Shown here: piece by piece, positions 23,862 through 31,285 of the stretch
How positions within the stretch are numbered: the first letter of the stretch is position 1
Layout of the letters: each line of letters begins with the position of its first letter
NCBI RefSeq assembly: GCF_900230195.1
Contig: NZ_OCNE01000030.1
Coordinates: 1 to 45,714 of the forward strand
DNA: 45,714 bases
Direction: 5' to 3'
DNA from: Streptomyces zhaozhouensis
Lineage (GTDB): Bacteria > Actinomycetota > Actinomycetes > Streptomycetales > Streptomycetaceae
Translations under genes and position numbers: made by a program
Notes under the pieces: model-generated
Told to the model about the DNA's origin: nothing
Seen by the model: only the letters and a program-made list of their open reading frames with translations
The model's database searches: none

Positions 23862-23900
23862 GGACACACCGCAGCGGCCGGAGCGCCGCGCGCACCTGTT

Positions 23901-23988
23901 GTCCGGGTGGCGGAATGGCAGACGCGCTAGCTTGAGGTGCTAGTGCCCGTTTAAGGGCGTGGGGGTTCAAGTCCCCCCTCGGACACCA
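23901..23988 (+). tRNA. tRNA-Leu (anticodon GAG)
   Basis: An 88-nt class II tRNA with an encoded CCA. The acceptor stem is GTCCGGG with CTCGGAC (one G-U pair). The anticodon arm CTAGC-TTGAGGT-GCTAG gives anticodon GAG (23934-23936), reading CUC/CUU. A long variable arm GTGCCCG-TTTAA-GGGCGT and the T arm GGGGGTTCAAGTCCCCC are intact. The leucine tRNA reading is firm. Its 3' end is a classical site for integrative elements, but no duplicated 3' segment or integrase is visible in this window. Confidence 0.97.
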
Positions 23989-24023
23989 CATCTTCCCAGG
24001 GCTGACCTGTGGGTTCTCTGCTG

Positions 24024-24046
24024 CCGGGGCCTCTTGGAGGCTCCGG
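24024..24046 (+). terminator. Putative terminator after tRNA-Leu
   Basis: CCGGGGCCTC (24024-24033) pairs with GAGGCTCCGG (24037-24046) with one G-T pair around TTG, 36 nt after the tRNA CCA. Confidence 0.5.
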
Positions 24047-24210
24047 GTGAGCAACCGCGTGGCCAACGGAAACGTTCCTCCCGTATCAGGCGGTCGACCG
24101 GCTGTCCGCAGGTGGCCCTTCGGACCCGTCCGGACCCGTCCGGGCACGCGGGGCGCCGAAGGTCCGTCGGGTGTCGAGGTCGTGGGTGCCGGGCTGTCAG
24201 TGGCTGCTTC

Positions 24211-24216
24211 TACTGT
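24211..24216 (+). promoter_or_regulatory. -10 element implying a leaderless transcript
   Basis: TACTGT lies 6 nt before the ATG at 24223, placing the transcript start at or next to the start codon. No RBS is present and the -35 is weak. Confidence 0.4.
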
Positions 24217-24222
24217 CGCCTC

Positions 24223-24798
24223 ATGGGGAACTACTTCCAGACCGTCGTCGATCTCGACGCCACGCAGACGGACGCCCGGGCCCTGGCGGACAGCGGGCTC
24301 GACTGGCTGGTCGGCGAGGGGATAGTCCGGGCCGAGCTCACCGACTGCGTTCTCGGGGCGCCGTCGGGGCATCCGCCCGGCCCCTCCTGGGCCAAGGCGG
24401 TCGTTCAGGAGGACTGGGAGCCCAGCGACGGACTCGGCGTCGAGACCGGCCGCACCGTCTTCCACTGCGGCCAGGGCGACCCCCGGTTCGCGGTGTGCCC
24501 CCACTGTGCGGGGCGGGCGGATTTCTGCACCGACCGGCTGGAGGAGATCGAGGGCGCGTGGGAGCCCTTCGGCGAGGCCATCAGCGACTGGAGCGACACG
24601 GGCAGCGCGGCAGTCGTCTGCCCCCGCTGTCGGCGTCCCGGTGACCTGACCGCGTGGACCTGGTCGGACGGCTACTTCGCCTTCGGGTATCTCGGTTTCA
24701 CGTTCTGGGACTGGCCCGACTTCAGCCCCGGCTTCCTCGAAGGTCTCTCACGCGCGCTCGGGGGGCATCGCACGGTCCTCATGGCGGGCAAGCTCTGA
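24223..24798 (+). CDS. Hypothetical protein with a CxxC zinc-ribbon pair
   Basis: The product is 191 aa with no family I recognise. Two CxxC knuckles, CPHCAGRADFC (about residue 89) and CPRCRRPGDL (about 131), could bind one zinc. The rest is Trp/Asp/Phe-rich (SDGYFAFGYLGFTFWDWPDFSP), resembling the cytosolic proteins of Streptomyces annotated only as hypothetical or immunity-like. The start MGNYFQTVVDLDATQTDA fits an N-terminal beta strand, and a -10 sits just upstream, so I infer leaderless expression from ATG 24223. It stands alone between the tRNA and a VOC protein. Confidence 0.7.
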   Translation: MGNYFQTVVDLDATQTDARALADSGLDWLVGEGIVRAELTDCVLGAPSGHPPGPSWAKAVVQEDWEPSDGLGVETGRTVFHCGQGDPRFAVCPHCAGRADFCTDRLEEIEGAWEPFGEAISDWSDTGSAAVVCPRCRRPGDLTAWTWSDGYFAFGYLGFTFWDWPDFSPGFLEGLSRALGGHRTVLMAGKL

Positions 24799-24940
24799 GG
24801 GAGCCGGAGTTCGCCCGATCACGGGCCGAGGCCCGCCGGGCCGCCCGCCCCGCCCCGAGCGGCGGCGTGCGTCCGCCGGTGCGGAAGGTGCGGAAGGCGG
24901 GCCCGTTGCACTCCGCGGCGACGGGACCGCAGGTCCTGCC

Positions 24941-24946
24941 TATGAT
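24941..24946 (+). promoter_or_regulatory. -10 element before the first VOC gene
   Basis: TATGAT is nearly canonical and ends 8 nt before the ATG at 24955, again pointing to a leaderless or nearly leaderless mRNA. No RBS lies in the 8-nt gap, and no -35 is evident at 17-18 bp. Confidence 0.45.
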
Positions 24947-24954
24947 CAGGCCCC

Positions 24955-25308
24955 ATGGCACTGGAATGGGAACAGATCATCGTCGACTCCGCCGACCCCG
25001 TCGCTCTCGGGCGCTGGTGGGCCGAGGCCCTCGGCTGGGTGGTGGTCGACGAGACCGAGGAGATCATCGAGATCCGGCCTGAACCGGACCGGATGCCCGG
25101 TCTGCTCTTCGTGCCCGTCCCCGAGGGCAAGACGTCGAAGAACCGGCTCCACCCCGACTTCCGCCCCGACGACCAGGAGGCCGAGGTCGCCCGGCTGCTC
25201 TCGCTCGGCGCCCGGCGCGCCGACACCGTGCGGGACGGGCAGCGGTGGGTGACCCTCCTCGACCCGGAGGGCAACGAGTTCTGCGTCCTGGGCCAGCGGA
25301 AAGGCTGA
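24955..25308 (+). CDS. VOC (glyoxalase/bleomycin resistance) superfamily protein
   Basis: The product is 117 aa with a single vicinal oxygen chelate fold. Seen: WEQIIVDSADPVALGRWWAE, a central LFVPVPEGKTSKNRLHPDF where HPDF is typical of the glyoxalase-like subfamily, and the closing WVTLLDPEGNEFCVLG. The metal ligand pattern (His in HPDF, Glu in NEFCV) is only partly that of glyoxalase I. The molecular substrate is unknown. ATG 24955 has no RBS but a near-perfect -10 upstream. Confidence 0.88.
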   Translation: MALEWEQIIVDSADPVALGRWWAEALGWVVVDETEEIIEIRPEPDRMPGLLFVPVPEGKTSKNRLHPDFRPDDQEAEVARLLSLGARRADTVRDGQRWVTLLDPEGNEFCVLGQRKG

Positions 25309-25455
25309 GGGCGGCGGGCCGTCCGGGAGGAAGCGTCGGTACAGGACACATCCTGTCCGCTCCCGGGGGCATCGTGGCGTGCGAGCCGTCCGGAAGGGCC
25401 ATCGCCCCGGAACGGACGGCGACCCGCTGTCATCCCCGAGGACAAGGACCAGGTC

Positions 25456-25878
25456 ATGTCCGTCACGACCACCACCCATCTGAACTTCCGAGGCACCGCG
25501 CGTGCGGCGCTGGACTTCTACCAGTCCGTCTTCGGCGGGCGCACCGTCGCGATCACCTACAGGGACGCCGGCAACGTGCGCGACGAGAACGAGGCGGACT
25601 GGATCACATGGGGCGAGGTGGTCGGTGACAACGGCTTCCACGTCATGGCCTACGACGTGCCCTCGCAACTGCCCTTGAGCCGGGGGGAGAACCCGTTCTT
25701 CGTCTCCGTGCGCGGTGACAGCGCCGAGGAGATCAGCGCCCTGTGGGCCAAGCTCGCCGAGGGCTCGACCCTCGTGCACCCCCTGGAGCCCTCGCAGTGG
25801 GCGCCGCTGTACGGGATGCTCACCGACCGGTTCGGCGTCACCTGGGTCCTCGACGTCGCCGCCCCATACAACGGCTGA
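25456..25878 (+). CDS. VOC family protein, PhnB/3-demethylubiquinone-like
   Basis: The product is 140 aa. PhnB-like VOC features: THLNFRGTARAALDFYQSVFGG, YRDAGNVRDENEADWITWGEV, FHVMAYDVPS, FFVSVRGDSAEEISALWAKL and the terminal YGMLTDRFGVTWVLDV. This subfamily is found as stand-alone small cytosolic proteins of undefined activity. ATG 25456 is preceded by an AAGGA-type RBS (GACAAGGACCAGGTC). It follows the first VOC gene by 147 nt on the same strand but is from a different VOC subfamily. Confidence 0.9.
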   Translation: MSVTTTTHLNFRGTARAALDFYQSVFGGRTVAITYRDAGNVRDENEADWITWGEVVGDNGFHVMAYDVPSQLPLSRGENPFFVSVRGDSAEEISALWAKLAEGSTLVHPLEPSQWAPLYGMLTDRFGVTWVLDVAAPYNG

Positions 25879-25899
25879 TCCGGCCCGCTTCGCCGAGAC

Positions 25900-25934
25900 C
25901 GCGGACGTCCGCGCCGACACCGCGGACGTCCGCG
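25900..25934. repeat. Two identical 14-bp palindromes 21 bp apart
   Basis: CGCGGACGTCCGCG occurs at 25900-25913 and again at 25921-25934, start-to-start 21 bp, i.e. two helical turns. They lie between the convergent VOC and carotenoid oxygenase genes. Either palindrome, or both combined, could form a terminator stem. The exact spacing on one DNA face also suits a pair of bound dimers. Confidence 0.75.
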
Positions 25935-25968
25935 ACCACCGGGACGGTCCCCTCCTGGCGTGCGTGGT

Positions 25969-27333
25969 TCAGTCGGAGGCGGCGCCGTCCAGGGCCGTGT
26001 CGGGGATCCAGGAGCCGTGGATGCCGGCCGTGACCCGGCGTGGCAGGTGGACGGTGGCTATCCGGTCGAGTCCCGAGGCGTCGAGGACGAGCAGCTGGGA
26101 GGCGTTCTGCTTCAGGTCGGAGACGACGGTGAGCAGATAGCCGTCGTCCTCTCCGGTCGCCCCGGCGGCGGGGACGAAGACCGCCTCGCTGGGCAGCCGC
26201 GCGTCTCCCGCCTCGTGCAGGAGCCGCGCGCCGGTCATCCGGTCGTACTTGACGATGCCGTAGCCGCCGAAGCCCTTCTCGTCGGGAAAGGAGACGGCGT
26301 ACTGGTAGCGGTTCTCGGTGCCGGCGAACGCGTCGTTGAGGGTCGGGAACTCGATCGCGAGGTCGTCCACCGTCTCCTCGCCGACGGTCCCCGCCGCCAG
26401 GTCGATCACCCAGCGACGGGCGAAGGAGCGGACGACGGGCTCGGCACCCCGGTCGGGTGCGCCGACCCACCAGTTCCAGGAGAGCCGGAAGCCCTCGCGG
26501 TCCACGGTGGGCGCCTCCAGCACGACGCGGCCCCTGGCGTCCTCGTAGGCGTTGGCCACGTGCAGCGCGCTGCCGGGCTCGACGGGGAACCAGCGGACGC
26601 GCGCCGCGCCGTCGCTGCCCCGGGGCATGACGCCGATGCGGGCGGGCTGGCGGTCGTCCCAGCCGTAGGGGACGCCGGAGTGCTCGGTCGCGTCGAAGGT
26701 GACCGTGCCCTCGATGAACACCACGTGGTGGTCGGTGAGGGCGAAGTCGTGCTTGAGGGAGGCCGTGGCGCCCGGCACCTCGGCGCTGTGGATGACCTGG
26801 CCGTGGGCGTCGGCGACGTAGTAGAGCAGATACGGCGGGAAGGGCGAGGAGCCGAAGAAGTGCAGCTCGCCGGTGACCGGGTCGGTCCTGGGGTGCGCGG
26901 TCATCGCGCCGCGCAGCCTGCCGTCGAAGTCGTGGGCGCCGACGGTGTCCAGCTCCGGGGTGAGCGCGAAGGGGAAGTTCGCCTCGCACAGCGCGAGAAG
27001 GCGGCCGGCGTGCTCGACGATGTGGGTGCCGGCGGTGCTGGCGGTCAGGTCGGGGCCGTTCTCGGTCATGTAGGGGGCGCCGTCGAGCGCGGGGGTGCGC
27101 ACCCAGCGGTTGCGGTACCACTCGGCTCGCCCGTCGCGCAGCCGGATCCCGTGCACCATGCCGCTGCCCTTGAACCAGTGGGCGGGCGTGACGCCGGGCT
27201 TGGGGTTGTGGCCGTTGCGGACCAGTCGCCCGGTCAGTTCCGGGGGAAGGGTTCCCTCGACGGGGAGTCCGGTGGCGGAGATCTCGTCGACCGCGGGCTC
27301 GAAGTGGCCGATCAGGTAGGGCTTGCTGGTCAT
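25969..27333 (-). CDS. Carotenoid cleavage oxygenase (CCO/RPE65 family)
   Basis: The product is 454 aa, a seven-bladed propeller non-haem Fe(II) oxygenase that cleaves carotenoids or related stilbenoid/alkene double bonds. Seen: LVRNGHNPKPGVTPAHWFKG, MVHGIRL, YMTENGP, the four His ligand regions (TAHPRTDPVTGELHFFG, LKHDFALTDHHVVFIEG, ALHVANAYED and the C-terminal GIHGSWIPD) and VVSDLKQNASQLLVLDA. ATG 27333 has an AGG-type RBS at 8 nt. It lies 76 nt downstream of the MFS exporter gene on the same strand, so it is probably co-transcribed and under the TetR regulator. The substrate is unknown; no carotenoid biosynthesis gene is in the window. Confidence 0.92.
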   Translation of the reverse strand: MTSKPYLIGHFEPAVDEISATGLPVEGTLPPELTGRLVRNGHNPKPGVTPAHWFKGSGMVHGIRLRDGRAEWYRNRWVRTPALDGAPYMTENGPDLTASTAGTHIVEHAGRLLALCEANFPFALTPELDTVGAHDFDGRLRGAMTAHPRTDPVTGELHFFGSSPFPPYLLYYVADAHGQVIHSAEVPGATASLKHDFALTDHHVVFIEGTVTFDATEHSGVPYGWDDRQPARIGVMPRGSDGAARVRWFPVEPGSALHVANAYEDARGRVVLEAPTVDREGFRLSWNWWVGAPDRGAEPVVRSFARRWVIDLAAGTVGEETVDDLAIEFPTLNDAFAGTENRYQYAVSFPDEKGFGGYGIVKYDRMTGARLLHEAGDARLPSEAVFVPAAGATGEDDGYLLTVVSDLKQNASQLLVLDASGLDRIATVHLPRRVTAGIHGSWIPDTALDGAASD

Positions 27334-27409
27334 GGGGATGCCTCGTCTCGGAGTGTGTGATCGGTGGGGAGGGGCCGGGGAGGTGTGAGCGGACGCCGGA
27401 GCGACGGGG

Positions 27410-28867
27410 TCAGGGCGCGCGGGCGGGCGACCGCGCGACCGCCGTGGCCGGCGGACCGGGGTCGGGGGCGGAGGTGCGCCGGACGGCGACGAGGGCCAGG
27501 AGCGCGGCGGTGGCGATCACCGCCGCACCGATGCCGAACGCCAGGCGGTAGCCGGCGGTCAGCGCCTCCAGACGCGGCAGGTGGGTCGCGAGGTCGGCGG
27601 TGCGGGAGCCGGCGAGGGTGGCCAGGACGGCGAGACCGACCGCGCCGCCGACCTGCCGGGTCGTGTTCACCAGACCGCCGGCCACCCCGGCGTCCGCCGG
27701 GCGGACGCCCCCGACGGACACCGCGGTGAGCTGGACGAACGCGGCGCCCAGGCCCAGGCCGATCAACACGCTGGGGCCCAGGACGTCGGCGGCGTAGCCG
27801 CCGTGCGGGCTGATCCGCGACAGCCACAGCAGCCCGCCCGCCTCGACGAGCAGGGCACCCGCGACCGCGGCCCTGGCGCCGACCCGCCGGGCCACGCGCG
27901 GGGACAGCGTGGACCCGATCATGTTCGCGGCGGCGAGCGGGAGTTGGCCCAGCCCGGTGGCCAGTGGGCCGGCGCCGAGCACCTGCTGCTGGTAGAGGGG
28001 GAGGAAGAAGAACAGCGCGATCCACACCGAGCCGAGCAGCGCCATGAGGATGTTCCCGGCCACGACCTGTCCCCCGGCGAACAGCCCCGGCGGAACGAGC
28101 GGATCACGGTGGCGGCGCTCGACGAGGGCGAACGCCACGAGGGACACGGCGGAGAGCGCGAAGGCGCCCAGCACCCGCGCGTCCGTCCAGCCCCAGGCAC
28201 GGGCGGTGGTCAGCCCCCACACCACGGCGGTCAGGGAGAGCGTGACGGTGAGGGTGCCGGCCAGGTCGAAGCGCCCACGATCGGCCGCGGGCACCCGCGG
28301 CAACCGCAGGGCGCCGGCGACCAGCACCAGGAGCGCGCCCGCCCCGGTGACGTGGAAGATCCACGGCCAGCCCCACGCCTGGGTGAGTGCGCCGCCGAGC
28401 AGGACCCCGGCTGCGGCTCCCGCTCCCGAGACCGCGCCCCACACCCCCAGGGCCCTGCCCCGGGCGGGGCCGGGCGGGAACAGGCTCAGCACCAGGGCCA
28501 GCGCGGAGGGCGCGATCGCGGCCGCGCCCAGCCCCTGCACCGCCCGCGCGGCGATCAGGACGACGGGCGAGGCGGCGAGCCCCGCCGCGAACGACGAGAA
28601 CGCGAACACCGCCATGCCCGCCAGCAGGACCCGGCGGCGGCCCAGCAGGTCCGCGACGCGTCCGCCCGCCAGGAGCAGCACGCCGAACGCCAGTCCGTAG
28701 GCGTTGACCACCCAGGTCGTCCCGCTGTCGGACAGTCCGACTCCGGCGCGGATCTGGGGCAGGGCCACGTTCACGATCGACGTGGCGAGCATGACGGTGA
28801 ACTGCGCTCCGGCGAGGACCGCGAGCGCGGTGCCCGGATGCGCGGTCGCCCGCTGCGTATGAGTCAT
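27410..28867 (-). CDS. MFS drug exporter, DHA2 (EmrB/QacA) family
   Basis: The product is 485 aa with about 14 hydrophobic segments, typical of DHA2 proton-driven multidrug exporters in the cytoplasmic membrane. Seen: N-terminal LAGAQFTVMLATSIVNVALP (motif D1), the WVVNAYGLAFG segment, GRVADLLGRRRVLLAG (motif A), RAVQGLGAAAIAPSALALVL, the antiporter motif C-like GVWGAVSGAGAAAGVLLGGA and LVNTTRQVGGAVGLAVLATL. The start codon (ATG, 28867) directly abuts an operator palindrome (28867-28884) with no RBS, like the TetR gene upstream. Carotenoid oxygenase follows 76 nt downstream. Confidence 0.92.
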   Translation of the reverse strand: MTHTQRATAHPGTALAVLAGAQFTVMLATSIVNVALPQIRAGVGLSDSGTTWVVNAYGLAFGVLLLAGGRVADLLGRRRVLLAGMAVFAFSSFAAGLAASPVVLIAARAVQGLGAAAIAPSALALVLSLFPPGPARGRALGVWGAVSGAGAAAGVLLGGALTQAWGWPWIFHVTGAGALLVLVAGALRLPRVPAADRGRFDLAGTLTVTLSLTAVVWGLTTARAWGWTDARVLGAFALSAVSLVAFALVERRHRDPLVPPGLFAGGQVVAGNILMALLGSVWIALFFFLPLYQQQVLGAGPLATGLGQLPLAAANMIGSTLSPRVARRVGARAAVAGALLVEAGGLLWLSRISPHGGYAADVLGPSVLIGLGLGAAFVQLTAVSVGGVRPADAGVAGGLVNTTRQVGGAVGLAVLATLAGSRTADLATHLPRLEALTAGYRLAFGIGAAVIATAALLALVAVRRTSAPDPGPPATAVARSPARAP

Positions 28868-28884
28868 GTGTGGTTAACCACTCA
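28867..28884. promoter_or_regulatory. TetR-type operator at the MFS start
   Basis: TGTGTGGTTAACCACTCA is an 18-bp near-perfect palindrome centred between 28875 and 28876 with one mismatched pair against TGAGTGGTTAACCACTCA. It abuts the MFS start codon and matches the site upstream of the TetR gene. Confidence 0.75.
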
Positions 28885-28958
28885 CTCGAAGGTCCGAAAG
28901 AAGGGCGGGCCGCGCGGAGCGCCCGCCGAAACCGAGGAAGGACGAGGGAGAGCAGCCC

Positions 28959-29525
28959 TCAGTGGTGCCGGATCCCCCTCGACAGCGTGCGCGTCCACGG
29001 CGCGTCCACCGCGTCGGCCCCGGCGGAGACGATCAGATGGCACAGCATCCCGCGGGCGAAGAACTCCTGCACCTGCTCCTCGGCGCCGCCGGAGGCACCA
29101 CGCACGTACTCGACGAGACGGGCGTACCCCTGCCGGACGGCCTCCCGCACGGCCGGCTCCGACACGGCCGCGGCCTGGGCGTGCAACTGGATCAGCATCA
29201 GGTCGTTGTCGCTGATCAGCCGGGCGTACGCGTCACCCATGACGGACAGCACGGCTTCGGGACCACTTCCGCCGGCCTGGGCGACACTCCGCTCCAGACT
29301 GGCGCGCACCCGCACGAAGCAGTGCTCGACGACCGCGACGAACAACGCCTCCTTGCTGGGGAAGAGCCGGTACACATACGCCTGCGAGATGCCGGCGGCC
29401 CTGGCCACCTCGGTCGTGGTGGTCCCCCAGTAGCCGCGCGCCGCGAAGGCGCTCAACGCGGTGCGCAGCACCGTCTGGCGACGCTCTTCGGCGGTGGACA
29501 GGTGACGCACGCTCCCTTTGCTCAT
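28959..29525 (-). CDS. TetR/AcrR-family transcriptional repressor
   Basis: The product is 188 aa. The N-terminal HTH (about 12-60) reads RRQTVLRTALSAFAARGYWG, TTTTEVARAAGISQAYVYRL and FPSKEALFVAVVEH. The remaining helical ligand domain contains RLISDNDLMLIQLHAQAAAV and ends DAVDAPWTRTLSRGIRHH. It lies upstream of the MFS exporter on the same strand, 91 nt away, and both genes carry the same palindrome at their starts, so it most likely represses itself and the exporter and is induced by an exported compound. Start: ATG 29525, one base from the operator; a GTG at 29510 after AAAGGGAG is an alternative. Confidence 0.92.
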   Translation of the reverse strand: MSKGSVRHLSTAEERRQTVLRTALSAFAARGYWGTTTTEVARAAGISQAYVYRLFPSKEALFVAVVEHCFVRVRASLERSVAQAGGSGPEAVLSVMGDAYARLISDNDLMLIQLHAQAAAVSEPAVREAVRQGYARLVEYVRGASGGAEEQVQEFFARGMLCHLIVSAGADAVDAPWTRTLSRGIRHH

Positions 29526-29526
29526 G

Positions 29527-29544
29527 TGAGTAGTCAACCACTCA
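29527..29544. promoter_or_regulatory. TetR-type operator at the TetR start
   Basis: TGAGTAGTCAACCACTCA, centred between 29535 and 29536, has the right half ACCACTCA identical to the MFS site and two mismatches in the palindrome. It ends one base before the TetR start codon, so binding would block its transcription start. Confidence 0.75.
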
Positions 29545-29623
29545 TCAACGCCGAGCGTCAACCACGCTCGCGCGGCCCCACACGCGTGGGGCCGGCAGGG
29601 CGCCGGTTCGTACACTGACGAGG

Positions 29624-30454
29624 GTGGAAGCGCGCACGGCCACCAGAGTCGCCGCACGTCCGGCGCCCGCCCTGCGGCGGTACGTCGGCTCGTACGTCGG
29701 GTTCGACCTCCGCGGGTTCCCCGCGGGAGTGCACTGCGGCCCGCCGGGCCGCGTGCTCACCACGGTGATCAGCCTGTCCGACCCCCTGGAGATGGCCGCG
29801 GGCGTCGACGACGGCTCACCGGTGACCCGGTTCGGCAGCGTGGCCGGCGGTCTGATGTCCCGGTCCGTCGCGATCCACCACGACGGAAGCCAACAGGGCG
29901 TGCAGGTGTCGCTGACCCCGCTCGGGGCGCGGGCCGTCTACGGCGTGCCCGCCGCCGCGCTCGCCCACCAACTGGTCCCGCTCGACGCGCTTCTCGGAGC
30001 GCTCGGCGTCGAGCTGGTCGACCGGCTCCGAGCGGCGCCGACGTGGGCCGCGCGGTTCGCCGCGCTGGACGATGCGCTCCTGCGAGCCGTCGGCCGCGGC
30101 GCCGACCGCGTCCCCCCGGTGCGCCCCGAGGTGGCCGAGACCTGGCGCCGCCTCGTCGCCGCGCGGGGCCGCGCCCGGGTCGGGGCGGTCGCCGCGGAAC
30201 TGGGCTGGAGCCGTCGGCATCTCACCGCGCGGTTTCACGGCGAGGTGGGCCTGTCGCCGAAAACCTTCGCCCGGGTTCTGCGCTTCGAGCACGCGCACGA
30301 GCTGGCGACGGCGCGCGACCCGCTCCCGTGGGCCGAGGTGGCGACCGTCGCCGGCTACGCCGACCAGGCCCATCTCGTCCGGGACTGGGGCGAGCTCACG
30401 GGCCGATCGCCGACGGCCTGGCGTCGCGGCGAGGTCCTCCTCGGGAGCGGGTAG
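29624..30454 (+). CDS. AraC-family transcriptional regulator
   Basis: The product is 276 aa. The C-terminal AraC double HTH (about 185-265) contains AVAAELGWSRRHLTARFHGE, GLSPKTFARVLRFEHAHELA and VATVAGYADQAHLVRDWGEL. The N-terminal part (about 1-150, GFDLRGFPAGVHCGPPGR, DGSQQGVQVSLTPLGARAVYGVPAAAL) is like the ligand/DUF6597 region of DNA-binding AraC regulators. GTG 29624 lies 7 nt after a TACACT -10 and has no spaced RBS, suggesting a leaderless mRNA. The cupin gene follows 84 nt downstream on the same strand, a likely target or operon partner. Confidence 0.9.
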   Translation: MEARTATRVAARPAPALRRYVGSYVGFDLRGFPAGVHCGPPGRVLTTVISLSDPLEMAAGVDDGSPVTRFGSVAGGLMSRSVAIHHDGSQQGVQVSLTPLGARAVYGVPAAALAHQLVPLDALLGALGVELVDRLRAAPTWAARFAALDDALLRAVGRGADRVPPVRPEVAETWRRLVAARGRARVGAVAAELGWSRRHLTARFHGEVGLSPKTFARVLRFEHAHELATARDPLPWAEVATVAGYADQAHLVRDWGELTGRSPTAWRRGEVLLGSG

Positions 30455-30538
30455 TCCGCCGACCGGCCGCCCGTCGCGTGGGCTTCTCGTTCCCATTTCT
30501 TCAAGACCCCCCGCTCGCCCTTCCCTGACCATCGGGGC

Positions 30539-31006
30539 ATGGAACTCGTCAACCACCCACGCCACGCCGTCGATCTGCGGACCACCCCCGTGCACCTCGG
30601 GCTGGGGTCGACAGCCAAACCCATCGAGGACTTCGCCTGGAGCCCGGAGGTGCTCCAGGCCTACAGCGCCGCGGTCGCGGCGGACGGCGCCGAGGGCCGG
30701 CTGGTGACGCTCTTCGACGGCGAAGGCCCCGGCGACCACTGGGAGCGCCACCCCTCCGGCGACGAACTGGTCGTCTGCCTCAGCGGGTCGGTGACGGTCA
30801 CCCGCGACATCGACGGGGTGTCCGACAGCGTGGTGCTCGGGCCGGGCGAGGCCACCGTCAACCCGGCCGGGGCATGGCACGCGGTCGACATGGCGGGGCC
30901 GTCGTCCATCCTGACCGTCACCCCCGGCCTCGGCACCGACCACCGCCCCAGGACCGACACCCGCCCGACCGAACACGCCGGCACGCCCGGCCCCCAAGCG
31001 CCCTGA
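30539..31006 (+). CDS. Cupin-domain protein
   Basis: The product is 155 aa with a single beta-barrel cupin. Motif 1 is HWERHPSGDELVVCLSGSV (metal His, His, Glu) and motif 2 is PGEATVNPAGAWHAVDM (His). These would hold a divalent metal, so it is a small sugar/compound-binding or isomerase/dioxygenase-like enzyme of unknown substrate. The C-terminus is a Pro/Thr-rich flexible tail. ATG 30539 is preceded by TCGGGGC. It lies after the AraC regulator. Confidence 0.88.
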   Translation: MELVNHPRHAVDLRTTPVHLGLGSTAKPIEDFAWSPEVLQAYSAAVAADGAEGRLVTLFDGEGPGDHWERHPSGDELVVCLSGSVTVTRDIDGVSDSVVLGPGEATVNPAGAWHAVDMAGPSSILTVTPGLGTDHRPRTDTRPTEHAGTPGPQAP

Positions 31007-31285
31007 CGACACAGGCCGCGTGCCTCGGCGCGGCCGGCAACCCGGCGGAGCGGCGTCGCGGGCGTCGCGGGCGTACAGCCGGATGATCGTCGAGGTCGCC
31101 GGGGTCTCCTGCGCACGACCGACCACATCCGCCAGCGCAGCGGCGGTGCCGCCCTTGTCGCCGAGGTGAGCGACACCTGTCTGCCGACCGGGGGCACATA
31201 GCCGTTCCGGCGGCGGCGCCTCGGCCACCGCGGCAAACCTCACCGGCCCCCTGACGTCTCCGGCGATCTCTGGAAGACTGACGCG
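31007..31285. other. Intergenic region between cupin and NACHT gene
   Basis: I see no gene here. A small hairpin GCCGG-CAAC-CCGGC (31033-31046) may end the cupin transcript. The minus strand around 31080-31240 has an open frame with fairly natural amino-acid composition (VAHLGDKGGTAAALADVVG), which might be a decayed gene remnant, but it runs on antisense into the cupin and is not supported. Confidence 0.35.

Noticed and set aside
23901..23988. tRNA-Leu as an integration site for a mobile element
   Set aside because: No integrase, recombinase or repeated tRNA 3' segment is visible in the window.
24118..24142. Tandem GGACCCGTCC repeat
   Set aside because: Only two short copies in GC-rich non-coding sequence; no positional meaning found.
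23755..24504. Minus-strand reading frame of 249 codons across the tRNA-Leu
   Set aside because: It is antisense to the tRNA and contains the familiar artefact peptide (PRGDLNPHALKRALAPQASA) that antisense tRNA-Leu regions produce.
29816..31243. Minus-strand frame of 475 codons covering AraC, cupin and the intergenic region
   Set aside because: Most of it is antisense to two well-supported genes. The part at 31080-31240 has natural composition but no recognisable domain or start.
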